64,000 nt of DNA from Collinsella sp. (GTDB lineage Bacteria; Actinomycetota; Coriobacteriia; Coriobacteriales; Coriobacteriaceae): contig DXML01000016.1 of the NCBI GenBank assembly GCA_019414205.1, forward strand, positions 1 through 64,000, written 5' to 3'. The position numbers and the translations under genes were made by a program. The notes beneath the pieces were generated by a model. It was not told where the DNA came from. It worked only from the letters and a program-made list of their open reading frames with translations, and made no database searches. Position 1 is the first letter of the stretch, and every line of letters begins with the position of its first letter. Shown piece after piece: positions 25,002 to 32,618 of this stretch.

Positions 25002-26468
25002 ATGCGTATCTACAACAGCGCTACCCATAAAAAGGAAGAGTTCCAGCCCATCGAGTCCGGCAAGGTCCGCATGTACGTGTGCGGCCCCACGGTCTACGAC
25101 AACATCCACATCGGCAATGCCCGCACGTTCATCAGCTTTGACGTGATTCGTCGCTGGCTCATCGCGAGCGGCTACGAGGTCACGTTCGCCCAGAACCTCA
25201 CCGATGTCGATGATAAGATCATCAAGCGCGCCAACGAGCAGGGCCGAACGGCTGCCGAGGTCGCGACGGAGTTCTCGGATAAGTTCATCGGCGTCATGCG
25301 CGCCGCCAACGTGCTCGATCCCGATGTGCGCCCCCGCGCCACCAAGGAGATCGGCCCCATGATCGCCATGATCAAGACGCTCATCGAGCAGGGCCACGCC
25401 TACGCCGCCGATAACGGCGACGTGTACTTTGCCGTGCGCAGCGATTCCAACTATGGTCAGGTCTCGGGCCGCAACATCGACGACCTTATGGTTGGCGCGC
25501 GCATCGAGGAGAACGAGGACAAGAACGACCCGCTCGACTTTGCCCTGTGGAAGGCTGCCAAGCCCGGCGAGCCCAGCTGGCCGAGCCCCTGGGGCGAGGG
25601 CCGTCCCGGTTGGCACACCGAGTGCGCCGCCATGGTGCATCGCTACCTGGGCACCCCGATCGACATCCACGGCGGCGGCTCCGACCTTGCCTTCCCGCAT
25701 CACGAGAACGAGTGCGCCCAGGCCACCTGCGCCTGGCACCAGGGCTTCTCCAACACCTGGATGCACACGGGCATGCTGCTGGTAGACGGCGAGAAAATGT
25801 CCAAGTCGCTCGGCAACTTCTTTACGCTGGCCGAGGTCCTCGAGCGGCATTCCGCTGCCGCCCTGCGCCTGCTGATGCTGCAGACGAGCTATCGCTCGCC
25901 GCTCGACTTTTCTTGGGAGCGCTTGGAGGGTGCCGAGAACTCGCTCGCGCGTATCGCCGGTACGGTCGAGAACCTGCGCTGGGCCGCGAACCATGCGACG
26001 GCCGATGCCGATGAGGCAGCATCCGAGGCGTTTGCCGCCAAGGCCGCCGAGACCCGTGCCACTTTTAAAGAGTGCATGGACGACGACTTTAATACCGCCG
26101 GTGCCATGGGCGCCGTCTTTGGCTTTGTGACCGAGTGCAACCAGTACCTGGAGCAGGCGGGCGACGCTGCCGACAAGGCCGCCGCGCTTTCTGCCGCCGA
26201 TACGCTGGTCGAGCTGCTCGATACGTTTGGCGTTGAGCTCCCCGAGCCCAAGGTCGAGCTGCCGCTGGGCCTGCTGGGCGTTGCCGCCGGCCTGGTCGCC
26301 TACACGGGCGACGACGTGGACGAGGCCGCTGCCAAGATTCTCGAGGCCCGCGCCGAGGCCCGCGCCGCCAAGAACTGGGATCTGGCCGACGCCATCCGCG
26401 ACCAGCTCAAGGACCTGGGCCTCACCATTGAGGACACGACCGCCGGCACCCGTATCAAATCCCTCTAA
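25002..26468 (+). CDS. cysS: Cysteinyl-tRNA synthetase
   Basis: Class I synthetase charging tRNA-Cys. 488 aa. The HIGH motif reads HIGN in CGPTVYDNIHIGNAR (the first Cys is a zinc ligand) and KMSKS is at 265-269. Zinc ligands continue in GWHTECAAM and FPHHENE. The C-terminal helical anticodon region ends LGLTIEDTTAGT. AAGGAG sits six bases before the ATG. Three bases after ispF, last gene of the disA operon. Confidence 0.95.
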   Translation: MRIYNSATHKKEEFQPIESGKVRMYVCGPTVYDNIHIGNARTFISFDVIRRWLIASGYEVTFAQNLTDVDDKIIKRANEQGRTAAEVATEFSDKFIGVMRAANVLDPDVRPRATKEIGPMIAMIKTLIEQGHAYAADNGDVYFAVRSDSNYGQVSGRNIDDLMVGARIEENEDKNDPLDFALWKAAKPGEPSWPSPWGEGRPGWHTECAAMVHRYLGTPIDIHGGGSDLAFPHHENECAQATCAWHQGFSNTWMHTGMLLVDGEKMSKSLGNFFTLAEVLERHSAAALRLLMLQTSYRSPLDFSWERLEGAENSLARIAGTVENLRWAANHATADADEAASEAFAAKAAETRATFKECMDDDFNTAGAMGAVFGFVTECNQYLEQAGDAADKAAALSAADTLVELLDTFGVELPEPKVELPLGLLGVAAGLVAYTGDDVDEAAAKILEARAEARAAKNWDLADAIRDQLKDLGLTIEDTTAGTRIKSL

Positions 26469-26634
26469 TCCCCGCGGGTTTCCCAAGCACCCGACCGTCC
26501 GAGCCACGGCACCTTGCCTTTCAATCGTCGGGCATGACCTCAAGGTCTATGCCCTCCTCTTTCAAGGCAATCTGCCGCACCTCGGGCGGTCGTTTCGTTT
26601 GTTCTATTGATAATCGTTTTAAGGAGGCCGTTTT

Positions 26635-27555
26635 ATGGCCGACAATCGCAAGCGTGCATCGCGCGGAGGCAAGCAGGCCGTTTCTGGTTCGCGTCCGATT
26701 CGTCGCAACGACCGCGCTGCCGCTCCCAAGGGCCAGCGCGAGCGCTCCCAAGCCCAGGCTGCGCGTCCGCAGCGAGGTCGCAACCGCGACGCTGTCCAGG
26801 CTCCCAAGGGCGAGTTTATCGAAGGTCGTCGTGCTGCCGCCGAGGCGCTACGCACTGGCTTTCCCATCAAGTGCGCGCTCATCGCCGAGGGCGGGGAGCG
26901 CGATGCCGCCTTGTCGCGCCTGGTCGATGACCTCAACGCCACGGGCGTTCGCATTAAGTACGTGCCGCGCGCACAGCTCGATGCGCTGTCGAGCCATGGC
27001 GCTCACCAGGGCATTGCGCTCGAGGTGGGCAACTTCCCTTACGCCGATGTCGCCGACATCCTCGACCGCGCAGGCGAGGGCCCGGCGCTTGTCGTGGTGC
27101 TCGACCATGTGACCGACGACGGTAACTTTGGCGCCATCGTGCGCTCTGCCGAGGTTGTGGGCGCAGCGGGCGTCATCATCGCCAACAAGCGTGCCGCCGG
27201 CGTGACCGTGGGCAGCTACAAGACCTCTGCCGGCGCCGTCATGCATCTGCCTATCGCGCAGGTGCCCAATATCGCCCGTGCGCTCGATGACCTCAAGGCC
27301 GCCGGCTTTTGGGTGGGCGGTGCTTCCGAGCACGCCGAGGGCAGCTGCTGGGATGCTCCCTTCGAGGGCCGCGTTGCGCTCGTCATGGGCTCCGAGGGCG
27401 ACGGCATCTCGCGCCTGGTGCTCGAGAAATGCGACTTTTTGACCAAGCTTCCCCAGCGTGGTATGACCGAGAGCCTCAATGTGGCCCAGGCGACCACCGC
27501 GCTGTGCTTTGAGTGGCTACGTCGCAACGCCGGCGAGCTCATGGGGGAGGAGTAG
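26635..27555 (+). CDS. rlmB: 23S rRNA (guanosine-2'-O)-methyltransferase RlmB-type (TrmH/SpoU)
   Basis: SPOUT methyltransferase that methylates a ribose in 23S rRNA (G2251 in E. coli). 306 aa: a basic, low-complexity extension (1-60), a substrate-binding L30-like domain (GEFIEGRRAAAEALRTG onward) and the SPOUT knot domain with motif 1 DHVTDDGNFGAIVRSAE, motif 2 LVMGSEGDGISRLV and motif 3 GMTESLNVAQATTALCF. AAGGAGG ribosome site. Its position after cysS, before a NYN nuclease, matches the conserved cysS-mrnC-rlmB-yacP order, here without mrnC. Confidence 0.9.
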   Translation: MADNRKRASRGGKQAVSGSRPIRRNDRAAAPKGQRERSQAQAARPQRGRNRDAVQAPKGEFIEGRRAAAEALRTGFPIKCALIAEGGERDAALSRLVDDLNATGVRIKYVPRAQLDALSSHGAHQGIALEVGNFPYADVADILDRAGEGPALVVVLDHVTDDGNFGAIVRSAEVVGAAGVIIANKRAAGVTVGSYKTSAGAVMHLPIAQVPNIARALDDLKAAGFWVGGASEHAEGSCWDAPFEGRVALVMGSEGDGISRLVLEKCDFLTKLPQRGMTESLNVAQATTALCFEWLRRNAGELMGEE

Positions 27556-27558
27556 CGC

Positions 27559-28236
27559 ATGTCAAAGAAGAACCGCGCCAAGTCCAAGGCCAAGCGCTTT
27601 GGCGAGGGCTCGGCCAAGCCGATTGTTTCGGCCGCGACCTATGGCGTGGGCGGCAATGCGTTTGCGCAGGCTATTGCCGACCCAGTCTCGACGGTGCACT
27701 CCAACAAGCCCGAGCTGTTGGTGGTCGACGGCTACAACGTGATTCACTGCACGCCGCGCTACGAAAAGCTCGTGTACGACCATTCCGACGATCCGTATTC
27801 CAGCGACGTCCACGATATGGCGCGCACCGCGCTCATCAACGATGTGGCGGCGTTTGCCCAGGGCCGCTACGAGGCCGTGATCGTGTTCGACGGTGCGGGA
27901 AACATCTCCAGCGAGCGCCCTAATCTGCCTGCCCGCGGCGTGCGCATCGAGTTCTCGCCGACGGGCGTGTCGGCCGACACCGTGGTGCAGAAGCTCTGCA
28001 TCGAGGCGCGCGAGGAAGGCCGCGCGTGCTCCGTGGTGTCGAGCGACGGCACGATCCAGGCCGTCGTCATGGGTAAGGGCGTTACGCGCATCTCGAGCCG
28101 CATGCTGGTGGACGAGATCAAACAGATCGACAACGACGTGCACGAGGCCGAGGAAGCCCCGCAGATCAAGATGACCCTGGGCAGCCGCCTGAGCCCCGAT
28201 GCCCTGGCCAAGCTCAAGGCCCTTCGCGGGAGGTAG
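27559..28236 (+). CDS. NYN-domain RNase (YacP/Rae1 family)
   Basis: Probable endoribonuclease; the B. subtilis relative Rae1 cleaves mRNA on the ribosome. 225 aa: basic N terminus (MSKKNRAKSKAKRF), then a PIN-like NYN domain from about residue 52 with LLVVDGYNVIH (first catalytic Asp), VIVFDGAG (second Asp) and SVVSSDGTIQ (third acidic site). The C terminus is helical. Starts three bases after rlmB, so the two share a transcript. Assignment to Rae1 rests on family and gene order; activity is inferred. Confidence 0.82.
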   Translation: MSKKNRAKSKAKRFGEGSAKPIVSAATYGVGGNAFAQAIADPVSTVHSNKPELLVVDGYNVIHCTPRYEKLVYDHSDDPYSSDVHDMARTALINDVAAFAQGRYEAVIVFDGAGNISSERPNLPARGVRIEFSPTGVSADTVVQKLCIEAREEGRACSVVSSDGTIQAVVMGKGVTRISSRMLVDEIKQIDNDVHEAEEAPQIKMTLGSRLSPDALAKLKALRGR

Positions 28237-28285
28237 GGGATTATCCATAGAGACCCGTTTCCCAATTGGCCAGCCCGTTGCCGTC

Positions 28286-28353
28286 GCCAAAACGAATAGT
28301 TTTTGGTTTTGGCGAACAGATAAAACTATTCGTTCTGGCGAATAGTTTTGAGA
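28286..28353. repeat. 18-bp inverted repeat with a third direct copy, upstream of tRNA-Thr
   Basis: GCCAAAACGAATAGTTTT (28286-28303) pairs with AAAACTATTCGTTCTGGC (28322-28339), one mismatch in 18. A further direct copy of the core GGCGAATAGTTTT lies at 28337-28349. The stretch is AT-rich against its surroundings. No T-run and no gene. Confidence 0.6.
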
Positions 28354-28433
28354 TGTGGTCGGTCGAAGGGTCTGTTGCGCCTCGTCCGCAATTCATTTAT
28401 TCTTAATTGGCTTCGCGCGAAAGCGCCAAGTGT

Positions 28434-28508
28434 GCCAGTGTGGCGCAACGGTAGCGCAACTGATTTGTAATCAGTGGGTTGCAGGTTCGATTCCTGTCAC
28501 TGGCTCCA
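28434..28508 (+). tRNA. tRNA-Thr (anticodon TGT)
   Basis: Acceptor GCCAGTG / CACTGGC, anticodon loop TTTGTAA (anticodon TGT), T arm GGTTCGATTCC, discriminator T and encoded CCA; 75 nt. Its last 18 bases and terminator are duplicated 190 bases downstream. Confidence 0.95.
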
Positions 28509-28744
28509 TGAGAGTTTCGGGCTCTGTCTCGAAGAGGGACAGGGCCCGTTTCTTATATGCGCAGGAATCGAACCCGCAAGGGCGCGAGCGTCAAGCGAAC
28601 GCGGAGCGTTCGTAGCGAGCGGGCGAGGATGCCGACAGGCATCCGAAGCCGGAGCGGATTCGCGAAGCGAATGCGCGGACTTCCTGTCACTGGCTCCATG
28701 AGAGTTTCGGGCTCTGTTCCCTTGTGGGACAGGGCCCGTTTCTA
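28491..28744 (+). repeat. Direct duplication of the tRNA-Thr 3' end plus terminator (att-like)
   Basis: 37 bases (28491-28527) recur exactly at 28681-28717: the tRNA tail TTCCTGTCACTGGCTCCA plus the left terminator arm; the right terminator arms also match (28537-28552 and 28727-28742). Between them are three perfect small hairpins: CGAACGC-gga-GCGTTCG (28596-28612), GGATGCC-gaca-GGCATCC (28627-28644) and ATTCGC-gaa-GCGAAT (28658-28672), plus an inverted look-alike of the T arm at 28560-28577. No ORF inside. Confidence 0.75.
28518..28552 (+). terminator. Terminator of tRNA-Thr
   Basis: CGGGCTCTGTC (28518-28528) pairs with GACAGGGCCCG (28538-28548), one G.U, followed by TTTCTT. A second copy of the same structure with a different loop is at 28708-28742. 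Confidence 0.8.
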
Positions 28745-28793
28745 TTTATGTTGACATGTCAGCGGGTTTGACTCCCACCAGGCTTCAGGCTTG

Positions 28794-29008
28794 TCTCGAT
28801 CCGTAACACGAGTGGGCTGAAGACCCTCCTTATTGTTACAGATCGAGACATTGCCAAGGGACGGACGATAACATCTCGGTCTGTAACACGAAGAGGCTGA
28901 AAACCGTTCTTACTGTTACAGATTGAGACGTAAGCTGGGGTCTCTGCGTAATATCTCGATCTGTAACAGATAGGGGAGAAAATGTTCTCTGAATGTTACA
29001 GATCGAGA
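28794..29008. repeat. Six-copy alternating 15-bp repeat array, exact 40-bp period
   Basis: The 15-mer TCTCGATCTGTAACA or its reverse complement occurs at 28794, 28834, 28874, 28914, 28954 and 28994, alternating in orientation. Every spacer is exactly 25 bases and the spacers are unrelated in sequence. Copies differ by no more than two bases; in copies 3 and 4 the changes (GG against TT) keep G.U pairing. It can be read as three 55-nt hairpins every 80 bases. No gene is recognised between 28745 and 29490. Confidence 0.85.
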
Positions 29009-29040
29009 CAAAAGCCGGACCGATATCAGTCAGCCTGACT

Positions 29041-29183
29041 GAGCGTGGATTATCGGACGAACGAGCGTGGAAAATCTCCCGCTTAGTGAATGATCGTGGA
29101 AAATCTGCCACTTTGGCCTTGGAGACACGCCAAAAGTGGGAGATTGTCCACGCTCGATTTCAAACGGAAGAAAATCCACGATC
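29041..29183. repeat. Five-copy 14-bp motif cluster (GA[G/T]CGTGGAnnnTC)
   Basis: Forward copies at 29041-29054, 29063-29076 and 29092-29105; reverse copies at 29142-29155 and 29170-29183. The flanking sequence extends pairing: 29092-29119 can fold onto 29130-29157 through CCACTTTGGC / GCCAAAAGTGG. Further small palindromes follow: CCTATATATAGG (29211-29222), GGTGTA/TACACC (29257-29274), TAGATAC/GTATCTA (29363-29388). Confidence 0.7.
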
Positions 29184-29398
29184 GAATCTGCCGCGGAAGC
29201 CCGATCTCGACCTATATATAGGTGTAAATAAGCCGGTATCGAAGTTCGATCCTGAAGGTGTACTCCACTACACCAAAGTGTTACCTTGGGAAACGTCACC
29301 TCTGTATCCAAAACCATCGTCCTTCATATCCAAACTCAACAAAACCGCAGGTCAACGGTATATAGATACGCCCGGGGCCGTGTATCTAGAGGTTTTCG

Positions 29399-29428
29399 TT
29401 GACAGCCCCCAAGGTTGCATCGTATTAT
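29399..29428 (+). promoter_or_regulatory. Promoter of the tRNA-Tyr/Thr/Met cluster
   Basis: TTGACA (29399-29404), 18-base spacer, TATTAT (29423-29428), 63 bases before tRNA-Tyr. The preceding GAGGTTTTCG is shared with the rpmG promoter at 31230. Confidence 0.75.
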
Positions 29429-29490
29429 CTTTTTCGTTCGCGGGGGCGGCGGTCCAAAAGACCAAAGGACCTGCGGATACTTGAACGATT

Positions 29491-29574
29491 GGGAGTTTGC
29501 CCGAGTGGTTAATGGGGACGGGCTGTAAACCCGTTGGCTCTGCCTACATAGGTTCGAATCCTATAGCTCCCACC
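29491..29574 (+). tRNA. tRNA-Tyr (anticodon GTA)
   Basis: Acceptor GGGAGTT / AGCTCCC, class II tRNA with a long variable arm, anticodon loop CTGTAAA (anticodon GTA), T arm GGTTCGAATCC. The genome continues ACCC after the acceptor, so the final A of CCA is not encoded. Confidence 0.93.
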
Positions 29575-29582
29575 CGTCAAGT

Positions 29583-29658
29583 GCCTGTATAGCTCAGTCG
29601 GTAGAGCACTTCGTTGGTAACGAAGAGGTCACCAGTTCAAGTCTGGTTGCAGGCTCCA
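29583..29658 (+). tRNA. tRNA-Thr (anticodon GGT)
   Basis: Acceptor GCCTGTA / TGCAGGC, anticodon loop TTGGTAA (anticodon GGT), T arm AGTTCAAGTCT, CCA encoded; 76 nt. Second threonine isoacceptor in the window. Confidence 0.95.
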
Positions 29659-29661
29659 TCC

Positions 29662-29738
29662 GGCGGTGTAGCTCAGTTGGTTAGAGCACACGGTTCATAC
29701 CCGTGGCGTCACTGGTTCGAATCCAGTCACCGCTACCA
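29662..29738 (+). tRNA. tRNA-Met (anticodon CAT, elongator type)
   Basis: Acceptor GGCGGTG / CACCGCT (first pair G.U), anticodon loop TTCATAC (anticodon CAT), T arm GGTTCGAATCC, CCA encoded; 77 nt. The paired first base and absence of three G-C pairs in the anticodon stem favour an elongator; tRNA-Ile2 with a modified CAT cannot be fully excluded. Confidence 0.88.
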
Positions 29739-29749
29739 TAGGTAACACG

Positions 29750-29780
29750 GTGGCTTCTCAATAGTATGTTGAGAGGCCAC
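29750..29780 (+). promoter_or_regulatory. Hairpin between tRNA-Met and tuf
   Basis: GTGGCTTCTCAA (29750-29761) pairs with TTGAGAGGCCAC (29769-29780), one G.T pair. No T-run follows. It may separate processed tRNAs from the tuf message; TATAAA follows at about 29786. Confidence 0.45.
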
Positions 29781-29834
29781 TATGGTATAAAGGCAAAGTC
29801 CCGTCCGGGGACGACCTGTTTAGAGGAGGGCTTT

Positions 29835-31025
29835 ATGGCCAAAGAGAAGTTTGAGCGCACTAAGCCGCATGTTAACATCGGCACCATTGGTCACGTCGAC
29901 CACGGCAAGACCACGCTGACCGCTGCCATCACCAAGGTTCTCTCCGAGACCGAGGGCTGCAAGGCTGACTTCACTGCGTTCGAGAACATCGACAAGGCTC
30001 CCGAGGAGCGCGAGCGCGGCATTACGATCTCCGTCTCCCACGTCGAGTACGAGACTGCTGCCCGTCACTACGCTCACGTTGACTGCCCGGGCCACGCTGA
30101 CTACGTCAAGAACATGATCTCCGGTGCTGCTCAGATGGACGGCGCTATCCTGGTCATCGCCGCCACCGACGGCCCCATGGCTCAGACCCGCGAGCACATC
30201 CTGCTCGCCCGTCAGGTTGGCGTTCCCTACATCGTCGTCTTCCTGAACAAGTGCGACATGGTCGACGATGACGAGCTCATCGACCTCGTCGAGATGGAGA
30301 CCCGTGAGCTCCTCTCCGAGTACGATTTCCCCGGCGACGACATCCCCGTCATCCGTGGTTCCGCTCTGGGCGCTCTCGAGGGCGACGCCAAGTGGATGGA
30401 CGCCATTCGCGAGCTCATGAAAGCTGTCGACGAGTACATCCCGACGCCTGCTCGTAACAACGACCTCCCGTTCCTGATGGCCGTTGAGGACGTTATGACC
30501 ATCTCCGGCCGTGGTACCGTTGCTACCGGTCGTGTCGAGCGCGGTGAGCTCAAGCTCAACGAGCCCGTCGAGATCGTCGGCATCAAGGATACCCAGAACA
30601 CCGTCGTTACCGGTATCGAGATGTTCCGTAAGTCCATGGACTTCTGCGAGGCTGGCGACAACGTCGGTCTGCTGCTCCGCGGCATCAAGCGCGAGGACAT
30701 CGAGCGCGGCCAGGTTCTCTGCAAGCCCGGTTCGGTTACCCCGCACACCAAGTTCACCGGTGAGATCTACGTTCTGACCAAGGAGGAGGGCGGCCGTCAC
30801 ACCCCGTTCTTCGATGGTTATCGTCCTCAGTTCTACTTCCGTACCACCGACGTTACTGGTACGGTCAAGCTCCCCGAGGGCACCGAGATGGCTATGCCTG
30901 GTGACCACATCACCATCGAGGGCGACCTCATCCACCCGATCGCCATGGAGGAGGGCCTGCGCTTCGCTATCCGCGAGGGCGGCCACACCGTCGGTTCGGG
31001 CATCGTCTCCACGATCATTGAGTAA
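29835..31025 (+). CDS. tuf: Elongation factor Tu
   Basis: GTPase that delivers aminoacyl-tRNA to the ribosome. 396 aa from the ATG at 29835, which follows AGAGGAGGG; the frame is open upstream without meaning. G1 is GHVDHGKT at 19-26, switch I holds [10 protein letters not shown]3 is DCPGHADY, G4 is NKCD and the three-domain layout ends [13 protein letters not shown]. Codon choice is strongly biased (CTC, GTT, CGT), as expected for a highly expressed gene. It directly follows three tRNA genes, as tufB does in enterobacteria, instead of lying in the str operon. Confidence 0.97.
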   Translation: MAKEKFERTKPHVNIGTIGHVDHGKTTLTAAITKVLSETEGCKADFTAFENIDKAPEERERGITISVSHVEYETAARHYAHVDCPGHADYVKNMISGAAQMDGAILVIAATDGPMAQTREHILLARQVGVPYIVVFLNKCDMVDDDELIDLVEMETRELLSEYDFPGDDIPVIRGSALGALEGDAKWMDAIRELMKAVDEYIPTPARNNDLPFLMAVEDVMTISGRGTVATGRVERGELKLNEPVEIVGIKDTQNTVVTGIEMFRKSMDFCEAGDNVGLLLRGIKREDIERGQVLCKPGSVTPHTKFTGEIYVLTKEEGGRHTPFFDGYRPQFYFRTTDVTGTVKLPEGTEMAMPGDHITIEGDLIHPIAMEEGLRFAIREGGHTVGSGIVSTIIE

Positions 31026-31052
31026 ATTAGCTCTTTGATATAGCTGACTCGG

Positions 31053-31088
31053 AGAACCCGGCACTTATATGGGTGCCGGGTTCTTTTC
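31053..31088 (+). terminator. Intrinsic terminator of tuf
   Basis: AGAACCCGGCAC / GTGCCGGGTTCT, 12 bp perfect, followed by TTTCT. Confidence 0.9.
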
Positions 31089-31229
31089 TGCAATGGATGT
31101 TGAGCCGTTGCTGGTGTCGAGAGGATCGATAATGGTCCTGGATGCACCGTCGATTAGATCTCGATGGCTTCATTGATGTGTTCCAAATATGAATGGATCC
31201 ACCGAGAACCAATTGACTCGAGGTTTTCA

Positions 31230-31259
31230 TTGACAGCACTTACGTGGAGCTGATAAAGT
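31230..31259 (+). promoter_or_regulatory. Promoter of rpmG
   Basis: TTGACA (31230-31235), 18-base spacer, TAAAGT (31254-31259), 46 bases before rpmG. The 18 bases ending in TTGACAGC match the tRNA-Tyr promoter with one change. Confidence 0.65.
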
Positions 31260-31304
31260 AACAACTCGTGCCCGTACGGGGCGGAAATGAAAGGTTCAGG
31301 ATAC

Positions 31305-31454
31305 ATGCGTACTCTAGTTACTCTTGCGTGCACTGAGTGCAAGCGCCGCAACTATACGACCACCAAGAACAAGTCGACCATGCCTGATCGTATGGAGATC
31401 AAGAAGTATTGCCCCTGGTGCCGTCACCACACGCTGCACAAAGAGACTCGCTAG
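31305..31454 (+). CDS. rpmG: Ribosomal protein L33 (zinc form)
   Basis: Small 50S subunit protein, 49 aa, below common ORF-size cut-offs. [17 protein letters not shown] opens the chain; Cys9/Cys12 and Cys36/Cys39 (CPWC) form the zinc ribbon of the C+ type. AGGTTCAGG upstream is a modest ribosome site. The rpmG-tRNA-Trp-secE-nusG order is standard for many bacteria. Confidence 0.95.
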   Translation: MRTLVTLACTECKRRNYTTTKNKSTMPDRMEIKKYCPWCRHHTLHKETR

Positions 31455-31467
31455 TCTCTAGTCATAT

Positions 31468-31543
31468 ACGCCAGTAGTTCAATTGGTAGAGCATCGGTCT
31501 CCAAAACCGAGTGTTGAGGGTTCGAGTCCTTCCTGGCGTGCCA
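31468..31543 (+). tRNA. tRNA-Trp (anticodon CCA)
   Basis: Acceptor ACGCCAG / CTGGCGT, anticodon loop CTCCAAA (anticodon CCA), T arm GGTTCGAGTCC, discriminator G and encoded CCA; 76 nt. Conserved neighbour of rpmG and secE. Confidence 0.95.
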
Positions 31544-31552
31544 GTCATTATT

Positions 31553-31583
31553 CCGTAAGCTCCCACTTGGGGGCTTACGGTTT
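31553..31583 (+). terminator. Hairpin after tRNA-Trp
   Basis: CCGTAAGC-t-CCC / GGG-g-GCTTACGG followed by TTTAC; a moderate terminator that would still let some transcripts enter secE. Confidence 0.65.
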
Positions 31584-31619
31584 ACTCATGTATAAGCGCA
31601 TTGCGCGGAGGTAACCCAA

Positions 31620-31958
31620 ATGGCCAACAAGAAGAACAAGAAGAAGGCACAGCAGCAGGCGCCTGCCAATAACGCTGCCGCCAACTCCAAGGTTGAGGCC
31701 AAGAAGGCCGTTGCCAAGAAGAACGAGAAGGCTGCGAAGTCCAAGAAGAACGAGAAGCCTGGTTTCTTCGCCCGCACCAAGAAGTATTTCGCTTCGGTCA
31801 AGTCCGAGATGAAGCGTGTCACGTGGCCCGATAAGAAGGAGCTCGTGAACTACTCTGTCGTCGTTTGCGCTTCTCTGATCGTCGTCGGCGTCGTCATCGC
31901 TCTGCTCGATGCTGGCTTTGGCGAGGCTCTTGCTCTGTTCTCTGGATTGAGGGGCTAA
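31620..31958 (+). CDS. secE: Preprotein translocase subunit SecE
   Basis: Clamp subunit of the SecYEG channel. 112 aa with a long Lys/Ala-rich N terminus (1-58, about 20 lysines), then the conserved amphipathic helix VKSEMKRVTWPDKKEL and one membrane helix (about 80-100). This is the short, single-helix SecE. CGGAGG ribosome site. Three bases before nusG. Confidence 0.95.
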   Translation: MANKKNKKKAQQQAPANNAAANSKVEAKKAVAKKNEKAAKSKKNEKPGFFARTKKYFASVKSEMKRVTWPDKKELVNYSVVVCASLIVVGVVIALLDAGFGEALALFSGLRG

Positions 31959-31961
31959 ACC

Positions 31962-32498
31962 ATGTCTAAGCGTTGGTACGTCGTTCACACTTACTCTGGA
32001 TACGAGAACCGCGTTAAGTCCGATCTCGAGCATCGCATCGAGACCATGGGCATGCAGGACCGTATCTTTGATATCGAGATTCCTATGGAGCGCGTCACCG
32101 AGATTAAAGAGGGTGGCAAGCGCGAGACCAAGGATTCTAAGATCTTCCCGGGTTATGTCCTGGTCCGCATGGAGATGGATGACGATGCTTGGACGTGCGT
32201 TCGTAACACGCCTGGCGTCACCGGTTTCCTGGGCGGCAACGGCAAGCCCGCTCCGCTTTCCCGCGACGAGTACAACAAGATGACTCGTCGTCCCGGTAAG
32301 GGCGATTCGCCCAAGCGCACCTCGGTCGATATTCAGGTCGGCACGTCCGTCCGCGTCACCGATGGCCCGCTTACCGACTTTGATGGCAAGGTCTCCGAGG
32401 TTAACACCGAGGCTGGCAAGCTCAAGGTCACGCTGATGATCTTTGGCCGCGAGACGCCGGTCGAGCTCGACTTTAACCAGGTCGCTGTCATCGCTTAA
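31962..32498 (+). CDS. nusG: Transcription termination/antitermination factor NusG
   Basis: Binds the RNA polymerase clamp and links transcription to Rho or the ribosome. 178 aa: NGN domain (about 1-115, KRWYVVHTYSGYENRVKSDL and FPGYVLVRMEM) and a C-terminal KOW domain (about 125-178, VRVTDGPLTDFDGKVSEV). No large insert domain of the kind seen in some actinobacteria. Overlaps the secE transcript. Confidence 0.96.
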   Translation: MSKRWYVVHTYSGYENRVKSDLEHRIETMGMQDRIFDIEIPMERVTEIKEGGKRETKDSKIFPGYVLVRMEMDDDAWTCVRNTPGVTGFLGGNGKPAPLSRDEYNKMTRRPGKGDSPKRTSVDIQVGTSVRVTDGPLTDFDGKVSEVNTEAGKLKVTLMIFGRETPVELDFNQVAVIA

Positions 32499-32618
32499 GT
32501 TTTCGTCCGTTCGCGCGAGCGTGCTTCTTCTGTGACTGCTCATCTCAGGAGTGCTTCTAACACGTGCGTGCTTACGATATAGCAAGTACTTCACACTCGT
32601 GATTCGAAAGGAATGACC

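Noticed and set aside
28794..29008. CRISPR array
   Set aside because: Repeats alternate in orientation, are only 15 bases, spacers 25 bases, no leader and no cas genes.
28794..29008. Integron attC sites
   Set aside because: The arms have palindromic GTAACA/TGTTAC but not the GTTRRRY and RYYYAAC core pair, and no cassettes or integrase are present.
28993..29484. 163-codon plus-strand frame within the repeat island
   Set aside because: No ribosome site, starts inside the sixth array repeat, runs through the five-copy motif and the tRNA promoter, and its codon use is unlike neighbouring genes.
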